Program-made: the position numbers and the translations under genes | Source of the DNA: Adineta steineri | Lineage: Eukaryota > Rotifera > Eurotatoria > Adinetida > Adinetidae | Direction: 5' to 3' | Assembly: GCA_905250115.1 (NCBI GenBank) | Contig: CAJNOI010000248.1 | Coordinates: 1-64,000 of the forward strand | DNA length: 64,000 nucleotides | The notes under the pieces: model-generated | The model's input: only the letters and a program-made list of their open reading frames with translations | What the model was told of the DNA's origin: nothing | Databases searched by the model: none | Part shown: piece by piece, positions 1 to 11,100 of the stretch | Position numbering within the stretch: the first letter of the stretch is position 1 | Layout: every line of letters starts with the position of its first letter

Positions 1-103
1 GAAGATGATATAGTTGGAGAAAAGATTATAACACACACACCCACACTCTATTAATAATGATCATCTTGTCGATCGACAGTTAATATTGGAAAGCAAATAT
101 TTC

Positions 104-271
104 AGGAGAGCAAGTGCCACTGGGGAGCAAATGTCCGTGTGAAGCAAATGTTCGGGGAGCAAGTGTCGCGGGAGCAAATGTCTGGAGAACAAATGTCGTT
201 GGGGAGCAAGTGTCCATGGGGAGCAAATGTCCGGGGAGCAACTGTCGCACGAGCAAATGTCTCGGGAGCAT
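104..271. repeat. Degenerate minisatellite, core GAGCAAATGTC
   Basis: About ten head-to-tail copies of a 15-17 bp unit with core GAGCAAATGTC are separated by G-rich spacers. The copies vary by substitutions and small length changes. Open frames on both strands are by-products of the repeat and are not called as genes. Confidence 0.75.
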
Positions 272-738
272 CTTTCATGGTTTCTTGAATACTGAGGGTG
301 TGCGTGTAGGATCTGAGTTAAGAGAAGATAGGCGTCCACAACCGACCCGCATGCATTCCCTCTGTTAGCTTCCATTTGTAAAGAGCTGTAGACAAAAAGA
401 TATCACCGATGTTATGTGAAAAAACGAAGAAAAATATGTCCCTCACGCATTCGAACTACGTATCTTCTGCTATCCGGGCAGATGTGCGAACTAGTTGTAC
501 TAGAAGGAACAGCTAGCCTTCGTTTAGCATCAGCATGTATCATCACTGACGCTAACACATATCCATCTCATACCCACCTCACACCGACATTCACACCCAT
601 ACCCACATCCTACCACGCCTGAGCATAGTAAATATTCCATCAGAACTGCAAATGCAAGCGTTTCTTTCTTGCATCTTAGAAGAGTTCATACCCAAAAAAT
701 ATTTGAATGGATATTTTAGAAAGTGAAAAACTAAATAC
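272..738. other. Gene-free stretch with C-rich telomere-like tail
   Basis: No gene is seen. Positions 436-515 contain a motif resembling the 3' half of a tRNA on the minus strand, but no cloverleaf can be drawn. Positions 560-618 are rich in CACACCCATACCCACA words, the C-strand version of the TGTGGG-type repeats found across the window. A single such arm also lies at 31-48. Confidence 0.5.
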
Positions 739-1746
739 ATGGATCGTCGACGATTGGCTTTAGTTTTTGGTAATGATCGCTATCCAAAGAACAAATTAAA
801 CAGTTGTCGGAAGGATGCAAAAGATGTAAGCGCCAAGTTAAAAGAGCTAGGTGAGTAAAATAATTCAGAGTTTTTTTGAAATTGTAATACATTGGAAAAA
901 TATTTTCAGGTTTTCATTGCACAGTATATCTCGATCAAAACAAGCGTCAGATGGACATTGCCATTCGAGATTTTTGTGCAATTATTCTGAATGATGATTG
1001 TGTACTAGTTTATTTTTCAGGACATGGCATGGAAGCCAAAGTAAGTGAATATTATAGTATCTTCTGATATATGCTTTTCTGAAAAGCACTCTCTATAATC
1101 GCTAATTTCGGATTTAAATACAGATGGGTGAATGTGGTAGTAGGTGTGTCTAAATAAAGATAAATATCTATATCCACACTCATACTCGCCCCGCAAAAAA
1201 TTCTGTATGAACTCATAAGTTATGATACTATTTTAGGGTAAAAACTATTTGGTGCCAATTGAAAACATACAAGACCCTGAGTTTGATTGTATCAATCTGG
1301 AAGAACTATTAAAACAGTTGAATAACTGTGGAGATAATTTATTAAATATTATTATACTCGATGCATGTCGTGCTGACCAAGAAAATGATACGTGGAAAAC
1401 GAAGGCTACAAGTGCGGAAAATGAACACACCCTCAAACCCGCCTTTGGCAAAGCCCTGTCAGGACATGTTCGTCTACCTAACCAATCTCAGTTTGTCTTA
1501 ATCTATTCAGCTGATCCTGGTACGGTATCATTTGCTGCCGGTCCTCATACGAATGGAAACAGTTTTTTTACATATTCACTATTAAATCATATTTCGACAT
1601 CAAATATAAAACTCGAAGATATGTTGAAAGAAGTCTCAAAAGAAATAAAATTAAAATCACAACGAAGACAGCGACCATGGCTACATTCATGTCTTGATGA
1701 AGATTTTTTTTTTAAAAGAAAAGGTATGTCGAATGAAAACCTTTAG
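739..1746 (+). CDS. Caspase-like peptidase (C14, p20 type); likely 5' part of a caspase-NHL gene
   Basis: Exons are 739-850, 910-1040 and 1237-1746; frames join exactly (250 aa if the last exon runs to the TAG at 1744). The protein opens with the beta strand LALVFGNDRYP. The catalytic His lies in YFSGHG (about residue 76) and the catalytic Cys in ILDACR (about residue 125). The later segment SADPGTVSFAAGPHTNGNSF and a closing DEDFFF fit bacterial-style caspase/metacaspase-like p20 domains, which cleave peptide bonds after a Cys-His dyad attack. There is no prodomain. A strong donor, AAG|GTATGT at 1724, would remove the last seven codons and splice in phase to the NHL exon at 4419, giving a 553-aa protein. 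Catalytic assignment is from motifs only; substrate is unknown. Confidence 0.85.
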
Positions 1747-2245
1747 CATATATTTAATTTGCTTTTTATTAACGTGGGAACATATTTAACTGAATAGTAC
1801 ATAGAAACTTCCCATTTTATACAAAGATATTTAAAGACAAGCTGAAACTCAGTAATAGAAGGTCCTACTACTCTAAGATTCTGGATAAAAAATTCCTATA
1901 GATTTTCGCTTAGTGTCATTGTTTTTTTCAATCTAGGTGTGGGCGTAGTTCGGTTTATTAACTGAACTGATTGATTCACAATTTTTTAAACAGACTTCGG
2001 TTTTCAGTTTGGTCCATTTCTGAAAAACCGGAATCGTATCCATCTCTGTTTTAATCACAAAATATCATTTTTTGGGCTATGAGAACATTTTCATCGCTTT
2101 TCATTGTTTTGTGATCCAGAATGTTTATCTGAAAGAACACACAGTAACTGGATTCTTATATATCGATGTATAGAACTAAGTTACTGGATTGTATTCAACA
2201 TATTATGAGATCATTCATATCACCCATATACGAGTTCATCCTACG

Positions 2246-2323
2246 CAGGGTGTGGGTGTGGGTGTGGGTGTGGGTCTGGGTGTGGGTGTGTGAATGTCTT
2301 CTTCATCCATATACCCACACCCA
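2246..2323. repeat. TGTGGG-array hairpin
   Basis: Seven near-perfect tandem GGGTGT units on the left face a CCCACACCCA arm on the right across a loop of about 30 nt. The left arm is exactly the hexamer TGTGGG, which I recall as the bdelloid telomeric unit. Confidence 0.8.
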
Positions 2324-3449
2324 ATAACAAACAACAGTCTTGTTCGGGCTAATCGAAAGGTTAGTAGAGGTCCGTCTTCGTATAGTCCGAACAATACTAT
2401 AATGTATCCGTATTCGAGTAGATAAAAACTCGAAATTATGTGACATTCGCCTATTGTAATGACCGAAACGTAATTTTAAGTGAATCAAGTGTTAAGTAAG
2501 AAAACTTAATATCAAGTTAAATTAAAGGATACAGCTTTGATTAAATCACTCTTATTGCATAAACATACATCATTCAGTTCAAATATGATTGTTACAAACA
2601 TAGTTTTATATGAAAGACATTCATCTATCTTAAAATTCTGCGAAGCATTCACTAATACCTTTTTGAAGTTGGAAAAAAATTAAGGTTTTGCTATCAGAAC
2701 TTCACATAGTTATAACATGCTAGGTTTTCACTAATATTCGTATAATCTTTAAAAGAAGACGCATGGTTGATTCATAAACCGGTTCAACATGAAAATCTCT
2801 CCTATTATACAAACAATGCTTTAGTCTTCTACACTATATTGCTCTCATTTTAATCAAACGATTCGCAGTATAGCTAATAAGATTCTTGTCATATAATTAT
2901 AGGAAATTTCTGCGAAAAAGAAGTGATCTAGTATCTATCATAGTTCTTGAAATTTATTGTCAAATATCTTATTTTCTTATGGTAGACATCGCACACCGAG
3001 AGCTACAAAATGAGATTGAATTATTTAGAATGCTCGAATAAATATGAACAAATAAGAGCAAAGTAGTTGGCTAATGCATCGTTATCAATTAGATGAATTC
3101 TGTAACAGTTTATCTTCTCAATCAAAGTGATACAATCGATTAAAGTTTTTCGAATTTTAGAGCATACCAAACTGAAATCGAGGAATATTAAAGAAATTCT
3201 GGATCGAAATATTTGCAAGTCGAGATAGTTTTTAGAATTCTAAACTAAATTGAACTATCTTAAATAGAATTTTTTAAAATATTATATCAGACATAGTCAA
3301 AATAAGTTTATGTCTGTTAGCCATTATATACATATAGACCTATAAACAAGCAGTATTGTCGATTGAATATGATAGAACAATGAAATATATTAAGTTTGCT
3401 AGACTACTAGATATAACCAATCTTCATTTGTTGTGAAAGTTTGTCATTA

Positions 3450-3504
3450 GGGTATGGGTGTCGACAAAAAAAAGAGAACACACCCACGCACCTACACCCT
3501 CAAG
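3450..3504. repeat. TGTGGG-type hairpin
   Basis: A short arm GGTATGGGTG pairs imperfectly with CACCTACACCCTCAAG across an A-rich loop. The right terminus CTCAAG recurs in other copies. Confidence 0.6.
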
Positions 3505-3776
3505 ATGGTTGAGATATTGAGAGTATTATTAAATAAATATTTAACATAAAAATTCTTGTGAAGAGTAACAAAGTTTTTCATTTAAAATACTTTTTATGAA
3601 TTGATTTATATTAATAAGAATAAAAGCTAACTTCGAAATTTTTATTTCCTAATTAAACGAAATATTTTTCGTAATTGGAAAAACTTTTATAGAATTGTTA
3701 ATTAAATTAATCATTCGAATAGTTTTTTGAAGAAGAAAAGAAAGTTATATTAACAACTGAATATATTTATTGCAAA

Positions 3777-3860
3777 TGTGGGTGTGGGTGGGTGAGTATG
3801 AGTTTGGGTATCTATCTTCTCTAAACCCACAATCACTCACACTCACACCCACATCCACCC
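3777..3860. repeat. TGTGGG-type hairpin
   Basis: Left arm GTGGGTGTGGGTGGGTGAGT and a right arm of repeated CACTCACACCCACATCC words form an imperfect palindrome. Confidence 0.7.
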
Positions 3861-4418
3861 AATATTCTCTTTCAAACATCTTCTTTATGTTTGTCTCCTT
3901 CGAATTAAATTTACACTAAAGAATATCAATCATATTAAATTATTATCTTAACATAGGTTTATATCAACAAACATCATACTATTTTATTTCATTTTCACTT
4001 CAAATCATTTTAAATAAAAATATTTTTATTTTCATAACAAAATAAATTTTCATTTTTTATTGTTGAAATCCTTTTCAAAGATAAACAAATCTATTCAGAT
4101 TAAATTAATTAAATTTTATTTTCAAATACAAAAAAAATTAAATATTTTTCACTTTTTATTTTACCAATACAGAAACAATTTTATTGAATAAATTTTAAAT
4201 TAAATTAAATTAAATTCAAATTACAGTTAAACTAATTCACACCATTTTTGTTTTATTTCATCTTCATCCTCAACATATTAATTCAACAAAACAAACTCTC
4301 AACATACTTTTTATACAAAATATCATTTTTATTTTTTTACATTTTAAAATAACACGTTTTTTATTCACATTTATTCATCAATTTTATTCAAATGTAAACA
4401 AAATCTTTTTTCTTTTAG

Positions 4419-5350
4419 GACAATCAGCTCTTGTCAATCATATTAATATCAACACAAAATGGACACAACATGGAATTACTATTGCTGGAGGAAATGGACA
4501 AGGCAATCAATTAAATCAACTCGATGGTCCCGAAGGTATCTACGTTGATGATGATCATCAAACTATTTATATTGCTGATTGGGGAAATCACCGTATTGTT
4601 GAATGGAAATATGGGGCAAAGAATGGTCAAGTTGTTGCAGGTGGAAATGGAAATGGAAATGGAAGTGATCAATTGAGTTTCCCAACAAATGTGATTGTTG
4701 ATAAAAAGAATGATTCTCTCATCATTTGTGACAAAGGAAACAGACGAGTGGTACGATGGTCTTGTCAAAATGGTAGAAATGGAGAAACAATCATTTCTGA
4801 CATTGATTGCTGGGGATTAACAATGGATAACAATGGAGATTTTTATGTCACTGACTATTGGAAGAGTGAAGTGAGACGATGGAAACAAGGAGACACAGAA
4901 GGAACAATAGTTGCAGGTGGAAATGGGCAAGGAAATCATCTCAATCAACTTCATCACCCTACTTATATCTTCGTTGATGAACATCATTCAGTTTATGTTT
5001 CGGATATAACCAATCATCGCGTAATAAAATGGATGAAAGGTGCAAAAGAAGGTATTGTTGTTGCTGGTCGAAAAGGTAGAGGGAATGGTCTGACACAATT
5101 GTCTTTTCCTCGAGGAGTGATTGTCAATCATTTGGGTAATGTTTATGTGACTGACTATGGCAATCATCGAATAATGCGTTGGTGTAAAAGATCTTGCGAA
5201 GGTAGTATTGTTGTTGGTGGAAATGGAGAAGGAAAACAACTAAATCAGTTCTATCGTCCCACAGGTTTATCATTCGATGTTCAAGGTAGCCTCTATGTTG
5301 TCGATGAGGGTAATCATCGAATACAAAAATTTGATATTAATTTGAATTAA
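4419..5350 (+). CDS. NHL-repeat beta-propeller exon (C-terminal part of a gene)
   Basis: An open frame runs from the TTTTAG acceptor at 4417-4418 to a TAA at 5350. It has no in-frame ATG near its beginning, so an upstream exon is required. It encodes a complete NHL propeller: blades of about 48 residues repeat the pattern AGGNGxGNxLNQL, a short linker, then IxVDxxxxxYVxDxxNHRIxxW. NHL propellers are extracellular or protein/RNA-binding scaffolds, not enzymes in this form. The acceptor needs a phase-1 donor. The caspase exon ending at 1723 supplies one, giving Gly at the junction. The closest relative in the window is the minus-strand gene at 22697-23856, with the same blade signature. Alternative: a separate NHL gene with an unseen first exon. 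Confidence 0.85.
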
Positions 5351-6254
5351 ATTTGTTGGGACTGATGATAAAATGAATAATTAAAGTTTTTTGTGAAAAT
5401 AATTTTGTTTATTTTGATTGAAAACTAAATAAATATAAAAATTCAAAATGAAATTTTGTTAATAATTAAACTAAGTTTGATTTATTGATAAATATTTGCT
5501 TTGATGCATTTTGTTAAAACTAATAAAATTAATTAATTTTTTATATTTTTGATTCAAAATAATGAAACAAATTTTGTGACTCGATTGAGTTACATATAGA
5601 AGTGAGTTTTGAATTGTATCGAAGATAAGATAATCTGAGAAGATAGGAACGTAAGATGAAAGAACATTGTAGTGTTTTACAGTTGTGTGTGTATCAACAA
5701 ATAAAATAAAATGAATCGAATTAATACTTTGTGTATATTGAAGTATTTTAACAATACATAAACTTTTGTTAATTTATTTAATTTGATCTATTTATTGTGT
5801 TGATAATAATGATATAATGAATTATTCGTTATTTTAGTTTTGAATTTAGTAAATCTGATAAGATGATACAATGAATTTATAATTTATGATTAAATAAAAA
5901 GATAGAAAATATTTCAATGATGACTTGATCGATTTTGTGATAAAATAAGATTTGATGATATTGTTCTTATCATCATTGAAATAAAAATGAAAGAAGAAAA
6001 GATAATAGTGATGATGTTTTATAAATAAAATATAAAAAATGATTAGAAGATTCATTTATAGAATTGATTTCGACAAATTTTAAATAAATAAATGAAACAA
6101 TTTAATCTCTTCAATCGATTGAAAAGAAGGAAGAGTCGTAAAATATGTGAATAATTGTTATATTATTGTTGGGATTGTAGGTGTGAGTGTGGATAAAGGC
6201 GACATTTATCCGCCCACTCGTGTCATACCATTAGAATTAATGCAATGACAACGT
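5351..6254. other. AT-rich intergenic stretch
   Basis: No gene is seen. The minus-strand frame at 5846-6055 is low-complexity AT-rich sequence. A small palindrome with GGATAAA/TTTATCC arms lies at 6181-6225. Confidence 0.5.
6181..6225. repeat. Short G-rich/C-rich hairpin
   Basis: GTGTGAGTGTGGATAAA faces TTTATCCGCCCACTC across a six-base loop. It resembles the TGTGGG hairpin family. Confidence 0.5.
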
Positions 6255-6934
6255 TTCGAACCAGGAAAAGTTGAAATATTTTCTTTACAAGAACCTGATA
6301 TTGGAGATTTAGAAGTTGTTGAAATTGAACATAATGGTGAATCATTAGCTGACAGTTGGTTTCTCGATGATATTACTATTGAAATGCCAACAAAAGGACG
6401 TGCATTTTATTTTGCTTGTCATGAATGGTTATCAAAAGAAAAGGGTGATGAAAGAACTAAACGTATACTTAAAGTACAAAATTCTAATTAATCATGATTT
6501 CGTCCTTGTAAGATTTTCTTTTTTTTTCTTTTCGATAAAATACAAATTATTTTTCTCGTCATTTACATAGTGATTTCATATGAAGTCACATTTTATACAT
6601 GTGATGTTTCACATGCTGGTACAGGTGCAAATGTATCACTTATTCTTTATGGTACTCTTGATAATATTGGTATTCGAGGATCAAAACAGAAAGGTCGAAT
6701 TTTATTTCAACGTGGTCAAGTTGATGAATTTATTATTGAATTCTAGGTGAATTAACTAAATTACATATTGAACATGATAGTTCTATGATATCACCTGATT
6801 GGTTTCTCGATAAAGTTGAAGTTATTAACATGAATACAAATGAAACTATTAGTTTTTCATGTAATCGATGGCTTGGTAAAAGACATGATGATCATGAGAT
6901 TCAACGAGATTTATTACCAATGAAAATTTCATAA
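6255..6934 (+). pseudogene. Broken PLAT/LH2-domain gene fragment
   Basis: Two pieces of PLAT (lipoxygenase homology) domains are readable. The first, 6255-6491, carries FEPGKVEIFSL, DIGDLEVVEIEHNGE, SWFLDDITIEM and FACHEWLS, then hits a stop. The second, from about 6573, starts YEVTFYTCDVSHAGTGANVS and carries FQRGQVDEFIIEF. It stops at 6744-6746 but continues in another frame as GELTKLHIEHD, PDWFLDKVEV and CNRWLGKRHDDHEIQRDLL to a stop at 6932. The stops and the frame change cannot be rescued by a simple in-phase intron, and no start codon or upstream exons are seen. The tandem PLAT layout is like LOXHD1-type or bdelloid multi-PLAT proteins. A functional PLAT domain also occurs in the polycystin gene at 30443-39112. 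Confidence 0.75.
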
Positions 6935-7033
6935 ATCTATGATACTTTATTTTTCTGTTTACTTTGGAAATAGAATGAACATGATTATAAAAAAAACTAA
7001 CTAAATCTATTTTCTTCCCATATTAGAACAAAT

Positions 7034-7098
7034 CTTGAGGGTGTGGGTGAGTGCGTGAGAAGTGAAAGAGCAAACATCCACTACTACCCACTCTCAAG
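7034..7098. repeat. CTTGAG-bounded TGTGGG hairpin
   Basis: It begins CTTGAGGGTGTGGGTG and ends CCCACTCTCAAG, so the two ends are inverted repeats. This copy best shows the family termini. Confidence 0.75.
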
Positions 7099-7601
7099 TG
7101 GTATAGTTTAATTCTTGTATTTGAAGTGCATATTAGTTTTGGCTTGATTTCTTTATCGCTGATATCAAATATAAATTTCTTAGTAGACGCTTCTGTAATG
7201 AGATTGTCTGTTTATGTCAAATAAAGAATATATTAAAAATCATCAACAAAAAAGTAATATGAGCTATTATTGACAAACTATACAAAAGGGAAGGTGCTTG
7301 ACAAGTAATAAATAAATTCATCATACACCTCGGCAGATGTGAATCGTATTTCAAAAAATGTCTATATACAATTTATTAATAAATAACAAGGGACCGTATT
7401 TTGTGATGCTATTATATATTTTACGATTATATATTCAAAATGAGGCGATATTCTGTAAGAAAAAAACACCTTTTATTATTGACATATTGATTAGGAGATA
7501 TTACTTTTCTTTTTATATTTATTTTAATCAGTTAATCTTCTGCTTATTCTTAACTTCTGTCGTTCTCTATAAATATTTGAAGTGAGATAAAGCGAACTTC
7601 T

Positions 7602-7693
7602 CTTGAGGATGTGGGTGAATATAGTTGTAAATAGATGAATAATGGATGAGTACAACATTCATGTTCATCCTTACTTACATACACACTCTTAAA
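7602..7693. repeat. CTTGAG-bounded TGTGGG hairpin
   Basis: It begins CTTGAGGATGTGGGTG and ends in TACACACTCTTAAAG, with an AT-rich loop containing internal GATGAA/TTCATC pairing. Confidence 0.65.
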
Positions 7694-8154
7694 GTGAAGA
7701 TGGTTCTAGCAACATTCTTCATTTTTTTTGTTATTAAAGAATCGTCCATAGACAGTGTGGTGTTAAAATTCTGTTTGTTATGTTTCTAATGATTAATTTC
7801 GATATCATATACTGATTGCCATTCGAATTAGATCATTATACTTCGTTTGAATTGAAAACGATATATTATAGAATTTTAATATGTTTTATTCTTTTTGAAA
7901 TTGTAAGATATATGAAATAATAGTTCTCTTTATTCATTAAGAACTAGTGTAAAGTAATATGACAAAATATTAGTTTTTATGCTTTTCGTCTATATAATAT
8001 TTGTTGATCATGAGAAGAAGAAGAAGAAGATTAAAAATGAAGATTTGATTTCACTTGTTTTTATCAAACAACAGTATTGACTTTCTAGCGACTTATAAAA
8101 GTCTCACTATTCGTTATTATTTATGAGCATAAAACAAAAATTGTTTTTTTCAAT

Positions 8155-11100
8155 ATGATAACAAAAACTAATGTTAATATTCTCGTGCTGATTTTTTTGG
8201 TTGTGATCAATCAAATATCAGGTAATCATTATTATTTCAAACTCTGCGCTCAAATCAATTCAATATTTGTAAAAAAAATAAGATTAGACTTAGTTGATTG
8301 ATGAATTGTCATATCTGTGTAGACTGTTGAATACTACTCATTGCGAGTAACCACGCCCATCCTCAGTATTTTAAATATTAAATCTTTCCGAAAATCATAT
8401 GATATTTTTTAAAATTTAATTTTTTCTTTAAGCATCTTCGTTTAATCAACCGAAGTTTCGTCCAACAGCCACTTGGAATTCCAATGGAATTACTTTTGCT
8501 AATCAATCGATGGTTGGTCAATATCCTTCCGCCATTTTTGTGAGCACGAACAACACAATTTATGTCACTAATCCAGTAGATAACACAATTATAATATGGC
8601 AAGAAGAGAGTCTCAATCCAACAAAGATCATTAGTAGTGATTTTAAGCAACCTTTGTCTCTCTTTGTGACATCAAATGGTGATATTTATATTGATGATGG
8701 ATTTGAGAATGGCCGAGTGCAAAGATGGAATGCCGTAACTAGTATGTTTGTCACAGTGATGAATGTCAACTCACTATGTGCCGGTTTGTTTGTCGATATC
8801 CATGATACTCTTTACTGTTCAATGCATTATCAGCATCAGGTATTGAAAACATCATTAAATGATCCGATGATGGATTCAAATGTTGTTGCTGCTGGAACAG
8901 GTATTTACGGATCAGCCTCGAACCAACTCTATGGTCCACATGGAATCTTTGTTGATGTAAATTTGGATTTATATGTGGCAGATTCCTACAATGACCGTGT
9001 TCAGTTGTTCCAGTCGGGAGAATTACATGGCATCACAGTAGCCGGAAGTGGATCACTAATTCCAACAATTACACTTCATTATCCAACTGGAGTTATATTA
9101 GATGCTGATAAATATTTATTTATTTTGGATTCTGGCAATCATCGTATTGTTGGTTCAGGCGCGAATGGTTTTCGATGTTTAGTTGGATGTCATGAAATGG
9201 GTTCACAATCCAATCAATTGTCTGGTCCAGTTAGTTTGAGTTTCGATCATTTCGGAAACATTTTTGTTTCTGATCAAAGAAATTCTCGAATTCAAAAATT
9301 TTTGTTGATGAAAGATTCTTTTGGTAAGTCGAATAAAATGAAGAGATGTGAATAGATAAGTAACAGAAGTTAATAAAGATGTTTCAATCGTCTAAAGCAA
9401 GCAAATTTCAGCTTTTTGTTGAGATTAAATAATAGAGAAAGAAAAAGTTCTATCCTTAATGAAATGGTAGAACGAGCTTTCGTGTGTCATTTCATATCTC
9501 TCAAAGAATATTTCATCAATGAAACAGTTTTTATTTTATAAAGAACCAACTTAATAATTAAAATTCACTTGAGAAAGGCGAATGAGACGTTCAAAATTCC
9601 AAAGAAAGATTTTTTGATTGATAAAATTTCTCCTTAGATAAATAATTTGTTTTATTCAACTATTTTCTTTGATACAATTTATTCTTTCTATTTTTCTTAT
9701 TTTTAGACCTTTCATTTAATCAACCAAAGTTTTGCCCAACAGCCACTTGGAATTCCAATGGAATCACTGTTGCTAATCAATCAATTGTTGGCCGACATCC
9801 TAATGCTTTTTTTGTGAACACAAACAATACAGTTTATGTCGCTAATCAAGAAAAAAACACAATTGTAATGTGGCAAGAAGGGAGTGTCAATCTACCACAG
9901 ATCATTAGTGGCGGTTTTATGCAACCCTTGTCTCTCTTCGTGACATCAAATGGTGATATTTATATTGATGATGGTGATCATAATGGTCGAGTACTGAAAT
10001 GGAGTGCAGCAACAAGTACCTTTGCCGCGGTGATGAATATCAACTCATCATGTGCTAGTTTGTTTGTTGATATCGATGACACTCTTTACTGTTCAATGCC
10101 TGATCATCATCAAGTGGTGAAAAGATCATTAAGTTCTTTGATGAATTCAAATGCTGTTGCTGCTGGAACAGGTATTTATGGATCAGCCTCGAATCAACTC
10201 GGAAGTCCACGTGGAATCTTTGTCGATGTGAATTTGGATTTATATGTGGCAGATTGTGGAAATAATCGAGTTCAATTGTTTCAGTCAGGAGAATTACATG
10301 GCATCACAGTAGCTGGAAGTACAACACTATATCCAACAATTACACTTCGTTGTCCAGTTGGAGTTATATTAGATGCTGATAAATATCTATTTATTGTGGA
10401 TTCTGGCAATCATCGTATTGTTGGTTCAGGCATGAATGGTTTTCGATGTTTAGCTGGATGTTATGGAATGGGTTCACAATCCAGTCAATTGACTAGTCCA
10501 TCCAGTTTGAGTTTCGATCGTTCTGGAAACATATTTGTGACTGATCAAACAAATCATCGAATTCAAAAATTTCAATACTTGGAAGAATCATGTGGTAAGT
10601 ATTGAAATAGTTTAATATAACGTTCTATCTCTTCAGAGTAGGATTAGTTTCTACAAAAATTTTGGTATAGATGAATATTCATTAGAGTTATTCATTTCTC
10701 TATGTATCAGTATAACTATTTTCTGAAGAAAATGATTCAGTAGTAAAAGTTTGTCATAAAGTTCCTGATCTATACGAATCAGCTGATGTAAAGATTATTT
10801 CTCAGATTATTTTATACATAACTACTGTCAAACACATGATTTATTTGATTCTCTATCCTAATAAATGTGTATTACACTTTAGCCCTTTCAGAATAAAAAT
10901 GTGTAACTCACGTATCACTCTTATATTATGCGCACTTATTAGTAACTGGAAGAGAAAGGAGTGCCGGAAAACTTAACATAAAATTTACATGAGTTCTATA
11001 AAGTTGAAGAAAATGTTGGATACATACTAATGATATGAATAATACTAATTATTAGCTCTATACACATAAGACACATATAGGATTACTGAGCATTTCGCAG

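Larger units (their letters stand above)
1747..4418. other. Gene-free AT-rich stretch, possibly one long intron
   Basis: No convincing coding exon was found on either strand. The interval holds three G-rich/C-rich hairpins (listed separately) and A/T-rich filler. It ends in a polypyrimidine tract and TTTTAG acceptor just before 4419. It is either an intron of about 2.7 kb joining caspase to NHL, or intergenic DNA with an unrecognised short first NHL exon. Confidence 0.5.
6935..8154. other. Intergenic stretch with two hairpins
   Basis: No coding exon is recognised. The plus-strand frame at 7358-7585 is AT-rich and hydrophobic without homology signals. Two CTTGAG-bounded hairpins lie at 7034-7098 and 7602-7693, and a short GAA microsatellite near 8010. 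Confidence 0.5.

Noticed and set aside
436-515. tRNA-like 3' half on the minus strand (GTTCGAAT-type box)
   Set aside because: No acceptor or anticodon stem can be paired, and the A box is absent. At most a decayed tRNA-derived repeat.
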